Assembly (NCBI GenBank): GCA_030692045.1
Contig: JAUYCX010000041.1
Location: 1-64,000 of the forward strand
DNA length: 64,000 nucleotides
Origin: Candidatus Omnitrophota bacterium
GTDB taxonomy: Bacteria > Omnitrophota > Gorgyraeia > JAUYCX01
Reading direction: 5' to 3'
The position numbers and the translations under genes are program-made. Shown piece by piece: positions 23,903 through 32,169 of this stretch (the stretch's first letter is position 1; each line of letters starts with the position of its first letter). The notes below the pieces were generated by a model. That model worked only from the letters and a program-made list of their open reading frames with translations, did no database searches and was not told the origin of the DNA.

Positions 23903-24910
23903 TTAAATTCTAAATTCATTTAAGCTTTCTTCTTTTATTGATTGGCAAACTAGTTCTTGAGTTGCATCTTGAATCCCTTGCCTTACCTTAATAATCACCT
24001 TCTCTTCTGCCGCCTTATCACAGTAACGCGCAACAATAGAACCAGATAAATCCATCAAACCGTTATCAAAATCCTTCCCTCTTCCCAATGCCACTGGGCC
24101 TTTTACTTCGCAGGGCATAAAAATAAAATCAGTTTCCTTTGCCAACTTCAACAAAACCTCATTTTCTGTTTCGTCTCTGCCAACTACCAATTTATCTGTG
24201 GGAGATAATCTAAAGTGTCTGCCAACTTTAAGAAGCTTTATCTCCTCAATGGAAACTTCAGAATATTTCAATAAATCGCTCATCCTTTGGCTAAATCCAG
24301 GGTCAGTTAATAAACATCCGCCGCTGGGACAGGGATAATTCCCCATATCAAATTCCTTAACTAAAGCGATCTGTTCTTTTCTACTACGACCGCTTATGGA
24401 AAGTAATTTTTCTCTATTAACCCAGCCATTAATTTCAGGAATAGTTTCTGGCAAAAGCTTAGCTGAAAGAGGACGAAGTATCAACCCCCCCAAACCACTT
24501 TCTTTTTCAATCAATCTTAAGGTATGTCTTTGTTGAGACATTGGCCTCTGACCCACGACCTCACCCGTAACAATAAAGGATGCTCCAATTTCTTGCATAA
24601 ATTTTTTTGCTGTCTTAAACATTAAAATGCGGCAATCAATACAAGGATTTAAATTGCTTCCGTAACCGTGTTTGGGATTTTTAACAATTTCTATAAATTC
24701 GTCAAAGACATTAACCACCTTAAATTCAAGGCCAAAGCTTTGCGCAAGATTTTTAGCTTCGAATTTACAGCCACCGGGCTTATTGCATAAACAAAATGGG
24801 CCTGTAAAGTTTAAAACAGCAAGCTCTATTCCCAGCCCCAGAACAATTCTTGTAGCCAAGCCGCTATCTAAACCACCAGAAACTAAACTAACTGCCTTTA
24901 TCTTTGTCAT
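23903..24910 (-). CDS. ThiI/MnmA-like PP-loop sulfurtransferase with NFACT-R-like tail
   Basis: 335 residues. The PP-loop ATPase signature SLVSGGLDSGLATRI is at the N-terminus; CNKPGGCKFEAKNLAQSFGL, NPCIDCRILMFKTAKKFM and YPCPSGGCLLTDPGFSQRM supply cysteines for sulfur transfer or a metal site. The last 120 residues (VGRHFRLSPTDKLVVGRDETENE) resemble the NFACT-R-type domain fused to ThiI-like proteins in several bacterial phyla. Likely makes a thiolated tRNA base; which base is not clear. Start overlaps the TMEM165 gene stop (ATGA). Confidence 0.82.
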   Translation of the reverse strand: MTKIKAVSLVSGGLDSGLATRIVLGLGIELAVLNFTGPFCLCNKPGGCKFEAKNLAQSFGLEFKVVNVFDEFIEIVKNPKHGYGSNLNPCIDCRILMFKTAKKFMQEIGASFIVTGEVVGQRPMSQQRHTLRLIEKESGLGGLILRPLSAKLLPETIPEINGWVNREKLLSISGRSRKEQIALVKEFDMGNYPCPSGGCLLTDPGFSQRMSDLLKYSEVSIEEIKLLKVGRHFRLSPTDKLVVGRDETENEVLLKLAKETDFIFMPCEVKGPVALGRGKDFDNGLMDLSGSIVARYCDKAAEEKVIIKVRQGIQDATQELVCQSIKEESLNEFRI

Positions 24911-25179
24911 AATTTTCCCAGAAAAATTAAAATACCAATAATTGCAAAAATACTGCCAGTTAAAAAACGAAGCGCATTTTGCGGAATAACCCTCATAATC
25001 AACTCTCCGAATATAACTGCAACTAAAGTTGCCAATAAAAATGCAGCCATTGTTCCTAAAAAAACTGCTAAGGGCAATTTGGTTTTGGAAACCAGACTTA
25101 TAACTGCCAGCTGGGTTTTATCAGCAATCTCTGCTAAAAAGATTGTAGAAAAAGATAACCAAAAAATTTGCCAGTTCAT
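24907..25179 (-). CDS. TMEM165/GDT1-family (UPF0016) half-size exporter
   Basis: 90 residues, three spans, containing the family motif FLAEIADKTQLAVI and a second FGELIMRVIP segment. Full-length members have two such halves with ExGDK[T/S]; bacterial half-size members dimerise and export Mn(II) or Ca(II). The usual ExGDKT reads EIADKT here. Confidence 0.85.
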   Translation of the reverse strand: MNWQIFWLSFSTIFLAEIADKTQLAVISLVSKTKLPLAVFLGTMAAFLLATLVAVIFGELIMRVIPQNALRFLTGSIFAIIGILIFLGKL

Positions 25180-25199
25180 TTGTTTTCCTCCAAAATTAT

Positions 25200-25895
25200 T
25201 TAGGCCTTCTTCATCTCTGAAGCTAAGATAATTGCCTCAGCTACCTGGCGCATACTTTTTCTGTTGTCCATGCTGTGTTTTTGAATCATACGATATGCTT
25301 CTTCTTCAGAAACACTTCTCTCCTTCATCAAAATTCCTTTGGCTCGTTCAATAAGCTTTCTTGCCTCCAGTTCTTCTTGAATTACCCGTGTCTTAATGAT
25401 TAACTCGGTATTTTCAATCACCATTGCCGCCTGATTAGCAATGGCTGTAATTATATTTATTTCATCCTTAGTAAATTTATGCGGTTTGTGGGTATAGAGA
25501 TTAATCACGCCAATTACTTTGTTCTTTACCATTAGCGGCACACATAAAAGTGAAGCCAAGCCTTCATTTTTTGCAATATCCTTGTATTTATACTCTTTCT
25601 CCTGTGCTACATCATAAATTACCTTTGGTTTGCCTTCTAAAACAACCTTTCCAGCTATACCTTCGCCGACCTTTAATGGCGGTTTTTTATTATATGCCTC
25701 TGAAATACTCTGGGTAACTCTAATAATCAGCTTTTGTTTCTCTTCATCCAAAAGCATTAATGAACAGATTTTTGAGCCAGTTGCCTGAGCTGTAACTGTG
25801 ACGATTAACTTTAGGATATCATCTAAATACAAATCCGAAGTAATTGCCTTGCTGATTTTTGAAAGTGCTTCAATTTGTTTACCAATCGGCGACAT
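25200..25895 (-). CDS. GAF-ANTAR antiterminator-type regulator
   Basis: 231 residues. A GAF domain (about 15-155; GEGIAGKVVLEGKPKVIYDV and SLLCVPLMVKNKVIGVINLY) is joined to a C-terminal ANTAR domain (LEARKLIERAKGILMKERSVSEEEAYRMIQKHSMDNRKSMRQVAEAII). ANTAR proteins bind paired RNA hairpins and prevent termination, so this one should act on a nascent transcript after a signal to the GAF domain. No ANTAR target pair was identified nearby. Confidence 0.92.
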   Translation of the reverse strand: MSPIGKQIEALSKISKAITSDLYLDDILKLIVTVTAQATGSKICSLMLLDEEKQKLIIRVTQSISEAYNKKPPLKVGEGIAGKVVLEGKPKVIYDVAQEKEYKYKDIAKNEGLASLLCVPLMVKNKVIGVINLYTHKPHKFTKDEINIITAIANQAAMVIENTELIIKTRVIQEELEARKLIERAKGILMKERSVSEEEAYRMIQKHSMDNRKSMRQVAEAIILASEMKKA

Positions 25896-25907
25896 TTTAA
25901 TATCCCC

Positions 25908-26585
25908 CTATTTCCTTGCGAACACTTTTCCCATACAGGCTTTCACACAAATCCCGCAGATACATTGCTCAACAATATGCTGTTTTTTAAACTCTTTTAA
26001 TTTCTCAAAACATTTAAGATGCTCGAAATCCTTGGGCTCTTTTTTAATTGCTCCCACCGGACAACTTTCAATACAAGCAAAACAACTGGCGCAATTGTCT
26101 TTTGTGGGCATATCTACTTTTGTATTCATATCAGTTAAAATTGTGACCAGCCGAAACTGACTGCCGAATTTTTTATTTACCAAAAGATTATTTCTGCCAA
26201 TCCAACCTAAACCAGCTAAATATCCGATTTTTTTATGAGATAAATGCGCGCTTTGTTTCTGCCAATCCACAATTTGTGAAGCAGGAATAGGCAAAGCCAA
26301 AAATCCTGCATTTTGTAAAAAATTAGCAACCCTTAATGCAAGCTGGTCTAAAAACATATTTAAATTACGGTAATGATGAAAATATAATTTTGTGGGTTGG
26401 TTTTGAATGTCATTCAAAATGGCGTTCTGAACCCTAACCCCTAAACAAATTGCTGTATCCATTTTATTTGAACCGGATAAATTAGTAAAATCTTTTTTGA
26501 TATCTCTTATATCAGCAACCCCAAATAAATCCGCGCCTAATTCTTTACAAAATTTCTCTAATTTTATTTTGCTTATCTTTTTCAT
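25908..26585 (-). CDS. QueG-like (COG1600) [4Fe-4S] reductase-related protein
   Basis: 225 residues, shorter than true epoxyqueuosine reductase (about 350) because the HEAT-like C-terminal part is absent. Features: GYLAGLGWIGRNNLLVNKKFGSQFRL and two clusters in CASCFACIESCPVGA and CICGICVKACMGK. It may be a short paralogue with another substrate; corrinoid use is known for QueG itself. It starts directly at an AATGAGC-family repeat. Confidence 0.78.
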   Translation of the reverse strand: MKKISKIKLEKFCKELGADLFGVADIRDIKKDFTNLSGSNKMDTAICLGVRVQNAILNDIQNQPTKLYFHHYRNLNMFLDQLALRVANFLQNAGFLALPIPASQIVDWQKQSAHLSHKKIGYLAGLGWIGRNNLLVNKKFGSQFRLVTILTDMNTKVDMPTKDNCASCFACIESCPVGAIKKEPKDFEHLKCFEKLKEFKKQHIVEQCICGICVKACMGKVFARK

Positions 26586-26681
26586 TTAATGAGCGCACGA
26601 CTTATGCCTGCCCTATCTGCCCGAATTAAGGTACGTGTCCAAAGAATTCATCATTTCGTGCCCCGGAATTCTATTTTGACA
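26584..26681. repeat. AATGAGC and GTGTCC repeat remnants
   Basis: ATTTAATGAGCGCACGACTT begins at the QueG-like start, a CCGAATT follows, and then ACGTGTCCAAAGAATTC, which resembles the RAYT-linked GGGGAC family. No gene seen. Confidence 0.5.
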
Positions 26682-27014
26682 CTAAAAATCTTTGCGCGCG
26701 GCAAAAATAAAATGCAAAAAGTATTTTCTTACGGATTCATCACTAGACTGGTACTCATTAGTTCCCAAGAAATAATCTACGAGGGATTCTCTGAGACGAG
26801 CGAGCTCTTTGAGGCGGGCAAAACCCTTGGCGCCTTCCAAAGTTAAATCTATTAATTCCAGGGCGCGTTCAAACGCCTGTTGAGAGTATTCGGCATTGTT
26901 CTTGGCGCGCCAGTTAAGGGCACGCTCTACCTCGCTGCCAATATTTGCCATTTGCTCCAAAAACGGTATCTCTTTCCAACGCCCAGCAGCGAGGCTCTTA
27001 TGCTGATAATTCAT
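26682..27014 (-). CDS. Conserved helical protein partnered with DUF5674
   Basis: 110 residues, all helical by composition, with EMANIGSEVERALNWRAKNN-like text (MANIGSEVERALNWRAKN) and an ending FLHFIFAAR. I recall similar small proteins in candidate-phylum genomes but know no function. Its ATG overlaps the DUF5674 stop by 4 bp (ATGA), so the two form a tight pair that looks like a toxin-antitoxin or chaperone-client arrangement. Confidence 0.65.
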   Translation of the reverse strand: MNYQHKSLAAGRWKEIPFLEQMANIGSEVERALNWRAKNNAEYSQQAFERALELIDLTLEGAKGFARLKELARLRESLVDYFLGTNEYQSSDESVRKYFLHFIFAARKDF

Positions 27015-27352
27015 CGCTTAATTATTTTCGCAACTATTTCCGTAATTTTTCTTCGTATCTGGTCATCTTCCACGCTGCGGCTTCTATTACCTTGCGATGG
27101 TCGTATATTAATCACAGAGTCAAACTCAATAAATTCATCTGGCTTGGCTTGCGGATAAAGATTGATCCCCCAAAGGTTTCTTTGTTTTGAGCCGTCTTCT
27201 AAAAGCAACGCTTCCAAATCAGAATGCAGCTCGGCATCGAGTGCGATAAGTTCTCTCTCTGTGTCGACGACTGCCTTTACCAAAGCGCCAAACGTATTAG
27301 CAGCTATCTCTTGGAGTTCATTAATTGTCAATGTCTTTGTGATTATCTGCAT
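27011..27352 (-). CDS. DUF5674-family protein
   Basis: 113 residues from the ATG at 27352 (MQIITKTLTINELQEIAANT); the track start at 27412 adds 20 unrelated residues. LDAELHSDLEALLLEDGSKQ, NLWGINLYPQ and SVINIRPSQGNRSRSVED are strongly patterned and match DUF5674 as I remember it. The His/Asp/Glu and Arg content suggests nucleic-acid or metal chemistry, unproven. First of a two-gene unit. Confidence 0.7.
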   Translation of the reverse strand: MQIITKTLTINELQEIAANTFGALVKAVVDTERELIALDAELHSDLEALLLEDGSKQRNLWGINLYPQAKPDEFIEFDSVINIRPSQGNRSRSVEDDQIRRKITEIVAKIIKR

Positions 27353-27699
27353 CTTAATATCCGGATTGATTATTTCAGAGAGAATTATACCCCAAACAAC
27401 GATATTCTGCAATAATAATTACAGGGGCGATTTCGCTATCTTCAATTCATCCAGCGAAATACTTGTACGAAGCACAAGGTATTAGAAGCGGCAATATTCT
27501 CTTCGGGGACACTTCTGTAGAAACTTAAGTAATTACAACTAGTTATCTGGAAACGGTCCAGGGTTTCGTCCAGGGTTTCGACAGCTGCGAGAAAATGTGG
27601 AACAGATTTTCGAAGCGCTTAGCTGTCGGGAACATCTTTAAAATTTACTTAAAAGGTCCGTGTCCCAGGAATTCTCCTTTTTCTACTCTCTACTCTCTA
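27353..27699. other. Intergenic stretch with decayed repeats, no gene seen
   Basis: Contains CGGGGACACTTCTGTAGAAAC and GTCCGTGTCCCAGGAATTC (GGGGAC-type REP fragments in opposite orientation) and a short tandem repeat CCAGGGTTTCGTCCAGGGTTTCG. Both strands are interrupted by stops; no protein family recognised. Confidence 0.5.
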
Positions 27700-28749
27700 C
27701 TAAAAATCCGACTTCCTTGCCAATCCTATATCAAGCAACTCTTGATTGAGAAACGTGCCTTGTTCAAGCACTGCCTGCGGCTGGTTTTCTCCCTTTAAGC
27801 CTGCCCGCCGAAGTTCTAATGGCGGGTAGAATATATCCGCTAAATATCTATCATATTTATCAGATTTATGCGTTTTGACAATTACAAAGTCAACTTCTTT
27901 TAGCCGAGCTTCGACAAACTCTTTAGCTTCTTGGCCTTTTTGCGTGGTAATTTCTGGAGCGTCAATTCCGCGAAGACGGACTTTCTCTCGTATCCAGCAG
28001 CTAAATCCCAAATCAATATTCAGCCAAATAGTGTCAGCGTCAATAACCTTCTCAACCAGTGCTTTGTAGGTGTAAAGTTCTTTAGGGGCGGCGTCCGAGT
28101 GTTTAAAACTATAGACGCCGCCCTCCTTCACCGATTCAATTATATCTTCTTTTTTCAGCCTCAAGCCTTTAATCTCGGCGTGAATCAACACTTTAAATCC
28201 CAAATCAATGACTAATTTTTCTGCAATGGGATGAATAAATGCCGGCTCTAATATCCGGTAGGTGAACAACCGCGAACGGATGACGTTTAATTTAACTGAA
28301 GAACTTTTCGGTTTTTCTTGCGGCTCTTCAATTTTCAGCCGCTCTAAACGTATTGCCTCTTCTAATCTTCTTGCTGTCCAGTCGCGCTTTAAAGACATTT
28401 TCTCAAAAGCTTCGCGTTTAGATTTATCTTGAATTGTAATAAGGCGTTTATAATGGTCCCAACTCAATTCAGGCTGATCAGCACGAATTGGGTAGGTTCG
28501 GTAAAATTTCAAAGCCCGCCTAAGAGTAGAAACGTCCCTGTCTACATCCTCACCCAAACGCTCTAATAGAAAATGACCGTAATCTGCGCGGTCTTTGTGT
28601 TCAAGCAGGTGTTCGTGGATGAATCTGCCAATTCGCCAATAGCCCTCGGCAGTCCTACGTTTAACAAAAAAATCCAGCTCAGTTAATTCGGTCTGAATTT
28701 TACTGACCAGCAACTTGTAACCATCTGTTTTGGCTAATTCTTTAGGCAT
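27700..28749 (-). CDS. YhcG N-terminal (DUF1016) domain fused to thermonuclease (SNase)
   Basis: 349 residues. Residues about 1-145 match the DUF1016/YhcG N-terminal helical region (AEGYWRIGRFIHEHLLEHKDRADYGHFLLERL; STLRRALKFYRTYP). After a linker, residues about 225-349 form a staphylococcal-nuclease domain: ALVEKVIDADTIWLNIDLGF, VRLRGIDAPE (Arg and Glu of the catalytic trio), TGKGQEAKEF-like KGQEAKEFVEARL, then KYDRYLADIF (second Arg). Ordinary YhcG ends in a PDDEXK nuclease; here SNase takes that place. No Shine-Dalgarno sequence precedes the ATG; a GGGGAC repeat does. Confidence 0.8.
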   Translation of the reverse strand: MPKELAKTDGYKLLVSKIQTELTELDFFVKRRTAEGYWRIGRFIHEHLLEHKDRADYGHFLLERLGEDVDRDVSTLRRALKFYRTYPIRADQPELSWDHYKRLITIQDKSKREAFEKMSLKRDWTARRLEEAIRLERLKIEEPQEKPKSSSVKLNVIRSRLFTYRILEPAFIHPIAEKLVIDLGFKVLIHAEIKGLRLKKEDIIESVKEGGVYSFKHSDAAPKELYTYKALVEKVIDADTIWLNIDLGFSCWIREKVRLRGIDAPEITTQKGQEAKEFVEARLKEVDFVIVKTHKSDKYDRYLADIFYPPLELRRAGLKGENQPQAVLEQGTFLNQELLDIGLARKSDF

Positions 28750-28762
28750 GATTTGGAATTAA

Positions 28763-28784
28763 TTAGAACCGTCCCCTTTAGGTT
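28763..28784. repeat. GGGGAC-type REP unit
   Basis: TTAGAACCGTCCCCTTTAGG lies between the SecY-like stop and the start of the YhcG-SNase gene. The opposite orientation GGGGACGGTTCTATTTTT is at 30902. Confidence 0.6.
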
Positions 28785-28786
28785 AT

Positions 28787-30166
28787 TTATTTAACTAAAC
28801 TAATACTTTTATCATAATCGCGCTCATCAACCAAAAGTTTTTTTTCTGATAATGGTCCAACCATAAGGGATAAAAGTCTAACATAGCCTTCACAGTCATC
28901 AACTACCACAGAAATACCTTCGCTTTCCAGCCGTGTTTTGATTATCAAAATATCTTTAATATCAGAATGACGAAATACTTCTCTTAAGCTTTTTCTGTTT
29001 TGTAAAGAACTAAGGATTCGCAAAGTTATACCAACTAATAAAACTACTTCAACTCCTGCAAATGGTATGTGAATCTTGAGTAATCTATAAAGAAAAACTG
29101 GCAGGAAAGCAACGCCACATAAGAATATACTCCAAATCAATACAATGTTTCTTGCCATTACACGACCTATATATTCTGCAGCTGTTTTTTCTGTAACCGC
29201 CCCTTCTATAGATAATCTGAATCGCTTCATTTTGGAAATTACTTCTAGTGGATTAAACACTACTACCGTATAAAAATAACTGAAGAAAATAATTAATATG
29301 ACCCAAGAGAGATACGAAATCCATGTTCCGTGAATCAATATAGTTGTTATCCAAGACAGTATGGGACTTGCTTGTTCGCCCCCCAGTGCATTGATTGTCG
29401 CAGGAAACAATAATATAGAATGAGCAAAATAAATTGGAATTATCCCGGGAAGGTTAAGCGGTATTGACATTGTTATGTTCTTTGTCTTCTCGCTGGAGAA
29501 AACTACAGGCACTTTCTTTTCTCGTCTTAACATAAGTATAATTATTACAAGTGATAAGATTAATAACAATCCTGCTATTATCACTTTAAGTTGGTTTAAA
29601 GTAACTAACTCTTCCAAGAACTTTAGCAATGGAGAACGCATTTTAACCAATAATCCTGAAAGAAAAAATAAAGAAATTCCATTGCCTATACCGTGCTTAT
29701 TGATTTGCTCGGCCATCCAGATGATAATTAACACTCCGACAGTTATAGATAACATAGAAACCAATCTGAAAACAACAGTAGGGCTATTAACTAAATAAAC
29801 TCCATCCGCAGTATGTAATTTTTCTATCCACAGAGTAAGAAATAAAGATTGAACCAATCCGAGAAAAATAACTCCTGCATAAATTAATTGATTTATTTTT
29901 CTGATTCCTAGAGTTTCATTTTCTAAAATATTCCTGAGAGAAGGAAGTATAGCGATTAGAAGCATAAAAATAATATGAATAGATACATATGGTACAATAT
30001 CCAAAGAAAAAATGGAAACGCGATGCATAATCTGCTCAAACCCACCCATATCGGGCATAGAAACAAGAGACTTTAGGATGCCGTAATTTACTCCTGGCAC
30101 AGGAATAAATCTACCAATCCAATAAAGGGTAAGGAATAAACATGTTATCAAAATACGCTTCCACAT
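28787..30166 (-). CDS. Divergent SecY paralogue with C-terminal DUF2007 domain
   Basis: 459 residues from the ATG at 30166 (AAGGAGG 6 bp upstream; track start 30205 is weaker). About ten spans align with SecY: WIGRFIPVPGVNYG, SLDIVPYVSIHIIF, EQINKHGIGNGISLFFLSGL, IPLNLPGIIPIYFAHSILLFP and YFYTVVVFNPLEV. In the SecA-facing C5 loop the E. coli PGIRPGEQT region reads SIEGAVTEKT, so the conserved Arg is gone. The last 65 residues (SDIKDILIIKTRLESEGISVVVDDCEGY ... GPLSEKKLLVDERDYDKSI) are a DUF2007 putative signal-transducing domain. No SecE, SecA or ribosomal genes are near. Looks like an accessory translocon-like channel. Confidence 0.82.
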   Translation of the reverse strand: MWKRILITCLFLTLYWIGRFIPVPGVNYGILKSLVSMPDMGGFEQIMHRVSIFSLDIVPYVSIHIIFMLLIAILPSLRNILENETLGIRKINQLIYAGVIFLGLVQSLFLTLWIEKLHTADGVYLVNSPTVVFRLVSMLSITVGVLIIIWMAEQINKHGIGNGISLFFLSGLLVKMRSPLLKFLEELVTLNQLKVIIAGLLLILSLVIIILMLRREKKVPVVFSSEKTKNITMSIPLNLPGIIPIYFAHSILLFPATINALGGEQASPILSWITTILIHGTWISYLSWVILIIFFSYFYTVVVFNPLEVISKMKRFRLSIEGAVTEKTAAEYIGRVMARNIVLIWSIFLCGVAFLPVFLYRLLKIHIPFAGVEVVLLVGITLRILSSLQNRKSLREVFRHSDIKDILIIKTRLESEGISVVVDDCEGYVRLLSLMVGPLSEKKLLVDERDYDKSISLVK

Positions 30167-30225
30167 TGCTATCCTCCTTGTTTCTCCAGTTATAATAAAG
30201 CTCAAATTAGTAAATTAGTTTAATA

Positions 30226-30305
30226 ATAGGGACGTTCTATTTTTTAATGAGGGCGCAACTTATGGAGCGCAAGCGACATAGGTTGTCTGGCCGAATTAAT
30301 CCCGC
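30226..30305. repeat. REP unit plus AATGAGG-family palindrome
   Basis: AATAGGGACGTTCTATTTTTTAATGAGGGCGCAACTTATGG and CGACATAGGTTGT, ending GGCCGAATT. The two repeat families meet here, between the orphan membrane protein stop and the SecY-like start. Confidence 0.62.
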
Positions 30306-30319
30306 AGCCTGCTCGAAAA

Positions 30320-30898
30320 TTATCGAAAAGGAATTGGCAAATACCTATATTCCTCTTCTTCAATATTTAATTTATAATATTCATCTATTTTCATCATTAA
30401 TGTAATTTTGTAGATACGATTATCCAGAACTATCCTTGCCTTTTCATTTAATTTAAGCACAACTGTTGCTTTGCTATTCGAAAATTGTCTAATATCTTTA
30501 ATCTTAAAAGCTGAATTACTAGTATTATATTTGACAGAATAACGACTTTGAGTTGGAATTGTAACGTCAGACTTTGAGGACGGTTCAGAAATTCCTGTTA
30601 TTATTGGGTCAACTACAAGTTTTATGTTGGGCCCCTTTTCCTCAACAAATACTAAAGTATGTGCACTTTTCCCAAGTTTAACAATTTGATTATTAATATC
30701 GTTTAATGATATTTTATGCTCATATGATGTGCTTTCCCTTACAAGTGGCCAATTAGTATTTAAAAATAAATACCAGCTAATAGACAACCAAATTATAAAA
30801 ATCCAAATAGGGGATAACAAAAAAATAGATTTTAAGAATCTGCTTGAATCAGATTTTACATTCTTGTTACTTTTTTTCTTAGGTGATCGCTTTGTCAT
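30320..30898 (-). CDS. Single-span membrane protein of unknown family, upstream of the SecY-like gene
   Basis: 192 residues. A basic N-terminus (TKRSPKKKSNKNVKS) precedes one span (SIFLLSPIWIFIIWLSISWYLFL, about 25-47), then about 145 extracytoplasmic residues with alternating hydrophobic strand patterns (TLVFVEEKGPNIKLVVDPII; ATVVLKLNEKARIVLDNRIYKITLMMKI). No family recognised. GGGGAC repeats bound it on both sides, as they do the SecY-like gene. It could be a partner of the SecY-like channel; only gene order supports that. Confidence 0.6.
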   Translation of the reverse strand: MTKRSPKKKSNKNVKSDSSRFLKSIFLLSPIWIFIIWLSISWYLFLNTNWPLVRESTSYEHKISLNDINNQIVKLGKSAHTLVFVEEKGPNIKLVVDPIITGISEPSSKSDVTIPTQSRYSVKYNTSNSAFKIKDIRQFSNSKATVVLKLNEKARIVLDNRIYKITLMMKIDEYYKLNIEEEEYRYLPIPFR

Positions 30899-30899
30899 G

Positions 30900-30960
30900 G
30901 TATAAAGGGGACGGTTCTATTTTTCCCGCCTCAACAAAAATTCGAAGCGGGCTATTTATT
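30900..30960. repeat. GGGGAC REP unit with AAAATTCGAAGCGG repeat
   Basis: AAAGGGGACGGTTCTATTTTTCCCGCC followed by AAAAATTCGAAGCGGG. The 14-mer AAAATTCGAAGCGG also occurs near 32029 and 35322. Confidence 0.6.
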
Positions 30961-30963
30961 ATT

Positions 30964-31884
30964 TCATTCTATCGCTAAATGTTCCTTTAACAGAGATAAT
31001 GCGTCTAATTCAAGTAGAAAAATGTCGGTGTTAATCTTGGACCTAAAGTGTTGTTCCACCCATCTTCGTTTTGATCTCTCTAGTTCATATGCCGTAGCAG
31101 TAATAGTTTTATCTTTCATTAGGCTTACATTTAATCTTTCTAAATTTGTTTCATCAAAACTAAATCCTAAAATATAGATTTTATCTGCCTTTTCTATTAA
31201 TTTATATGCTGCTTGAAATTCTTGACTTTCCCCAACTTCTCTTTCTTCAGTTAGTAATTTAATATTGTCTCGCGCATTTCTAAGCCTAACAAAGCTGTCC
31301 TTCTGGTATAAATACGGAAACCCATTTCCATTCTGCCAAGGTAAGAAATCAAGCTGGCCATAAAGATGAATAATAGGAATATTTTTTATTTTTTCAGCAC
31401 ATTCTTGATAAGATTTGTTAAATTGATTTGCTAGTGCTTCGAAAAGGAATTGCTCTAGCGACCTATCATAATTGAAGGTAATAAATGAAATCTCGTTTTT
31501 ATCAAACTCTTCAAATGAAGATTTGAGTCTATCATACAAATACATATACCAATTATCTCCTGAATCCCTTAATCTTTGATCCCTTTCACATGGAAGAAGA
31601 TAAGAAGCGATCGTCATCTTCCCAATATTCATAAATTCTTTTCTGTGCTCAAGAAAAAAATCAATAGAATAGAGGCTGCTTCTAGAGAACTCTGTAATAA
31701 ATTTATCAACACTTTGGGCATAAAAACTTTCATCTTCTTTTTCATTCACAGGTACTAACGCCTGAACTACGGCTGCTTTTCGAGTTCGTCCACAAATCAA
31801 GTTCCGTAGTTGTATACCTGTAGGATATTCAAATGGAGCACTGGCTCCAGCCCCTAGAATAAATAAAGTTTTTGTTTTTATCAT
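30964..31884 (-). CDS. SIR2-like (SIR2_2-type) putative defence NADase
   Basis: 306 residues from the ATG at 31884 (MIKTKTLFILGAGASAPFEY); the track start at 31956 adds 24 residues from a hairpin region. GAGASAPFEYPTG is the NAD-binding glycine loop, ITFNYDRSLEQF contains the N-x-D motif, IIHLYGQLDF supplies the catalytic His, and ILGFSFDETN closes the fold. Stand-alone proteins of this type act in phage defence by destroying NAD. It follows a DNA methyltransferase, in an accessory island. NAD cleavage is inferred from motifs. Confidence 0.82.
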   Translation of the reverse strand: MIKTKTLFILGAGASAPFEYPTGIQLRNLICGRTRKAAVVQALVPVNEKEDESFYAQSVDKFITEFSRSSLYSIDFFLEHRKEFMNIGKMTIASYLLPCERDQRLRDSGDNWYMYLYDRLKSSFEEFDKNEISFITFNYDRSLEQFLFEALANQFNKSYQECAEKIKNIPIIHLYGQLDFLPWQNGNGFPYLYQKDSFVRLRNARDNIKLLTEEREVGESQEFQAAYKLIEKADKIYILGFSFDETNLERLNVSLMKDKTITATAYELERSKRRWVEQHFRSKINTDIFLLELDALSLLKEHLAIE

Positions 31885-31956
31885 CTTTACGCCAGTATCT
31901 AATGAGAAAATTTGGGTCGTTTCTATCCCTGTACTTTCAGTACAGGAATTCCGCAT

Positions 31957-32169
31957 TAGCTTTTAAATTGCTTCGATAGATAATCCTGCGAAGCCAAGCG
32001 CGAAAGCCGCTTGGCGAAGCAGGGCAAAAATTCGAAGCGGCTGGTTTTCCAAACTTTGCACTTTAAACTTTATACTTTAAACTAAAAAGGCAACCCTTCG
32101 ACAAGCTCAGGGTAAACCCCCTACTTTTCGAGAGTTGCCTTAAGAAATTTTACTCATTTTATCACCGCT
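31957..32169. other. Intergenic repeats, no gene seen apart from a terminator
   Basis: Holds CGCTTGGCGAAGC-type hairpins, a second AAAATTCGAAGCGG copy, and the widespread CCTTCGACAAGCTCAGGG palindrome inside a terminator-like structure. Confidence 0.5.
32084..32141 (-). terminator. Terminator-like stem closing the methyltransferase region
   Basis: Minus strand: AAGGCAAC ... GGTTGCCTTTTT, an 8-bp closing stem around an insert with CTTCGACAAGCTCAG, ending in a T-run. It lies downstream of the methyltransferase and before the SIR2-like gene. Confidence 0.6.
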
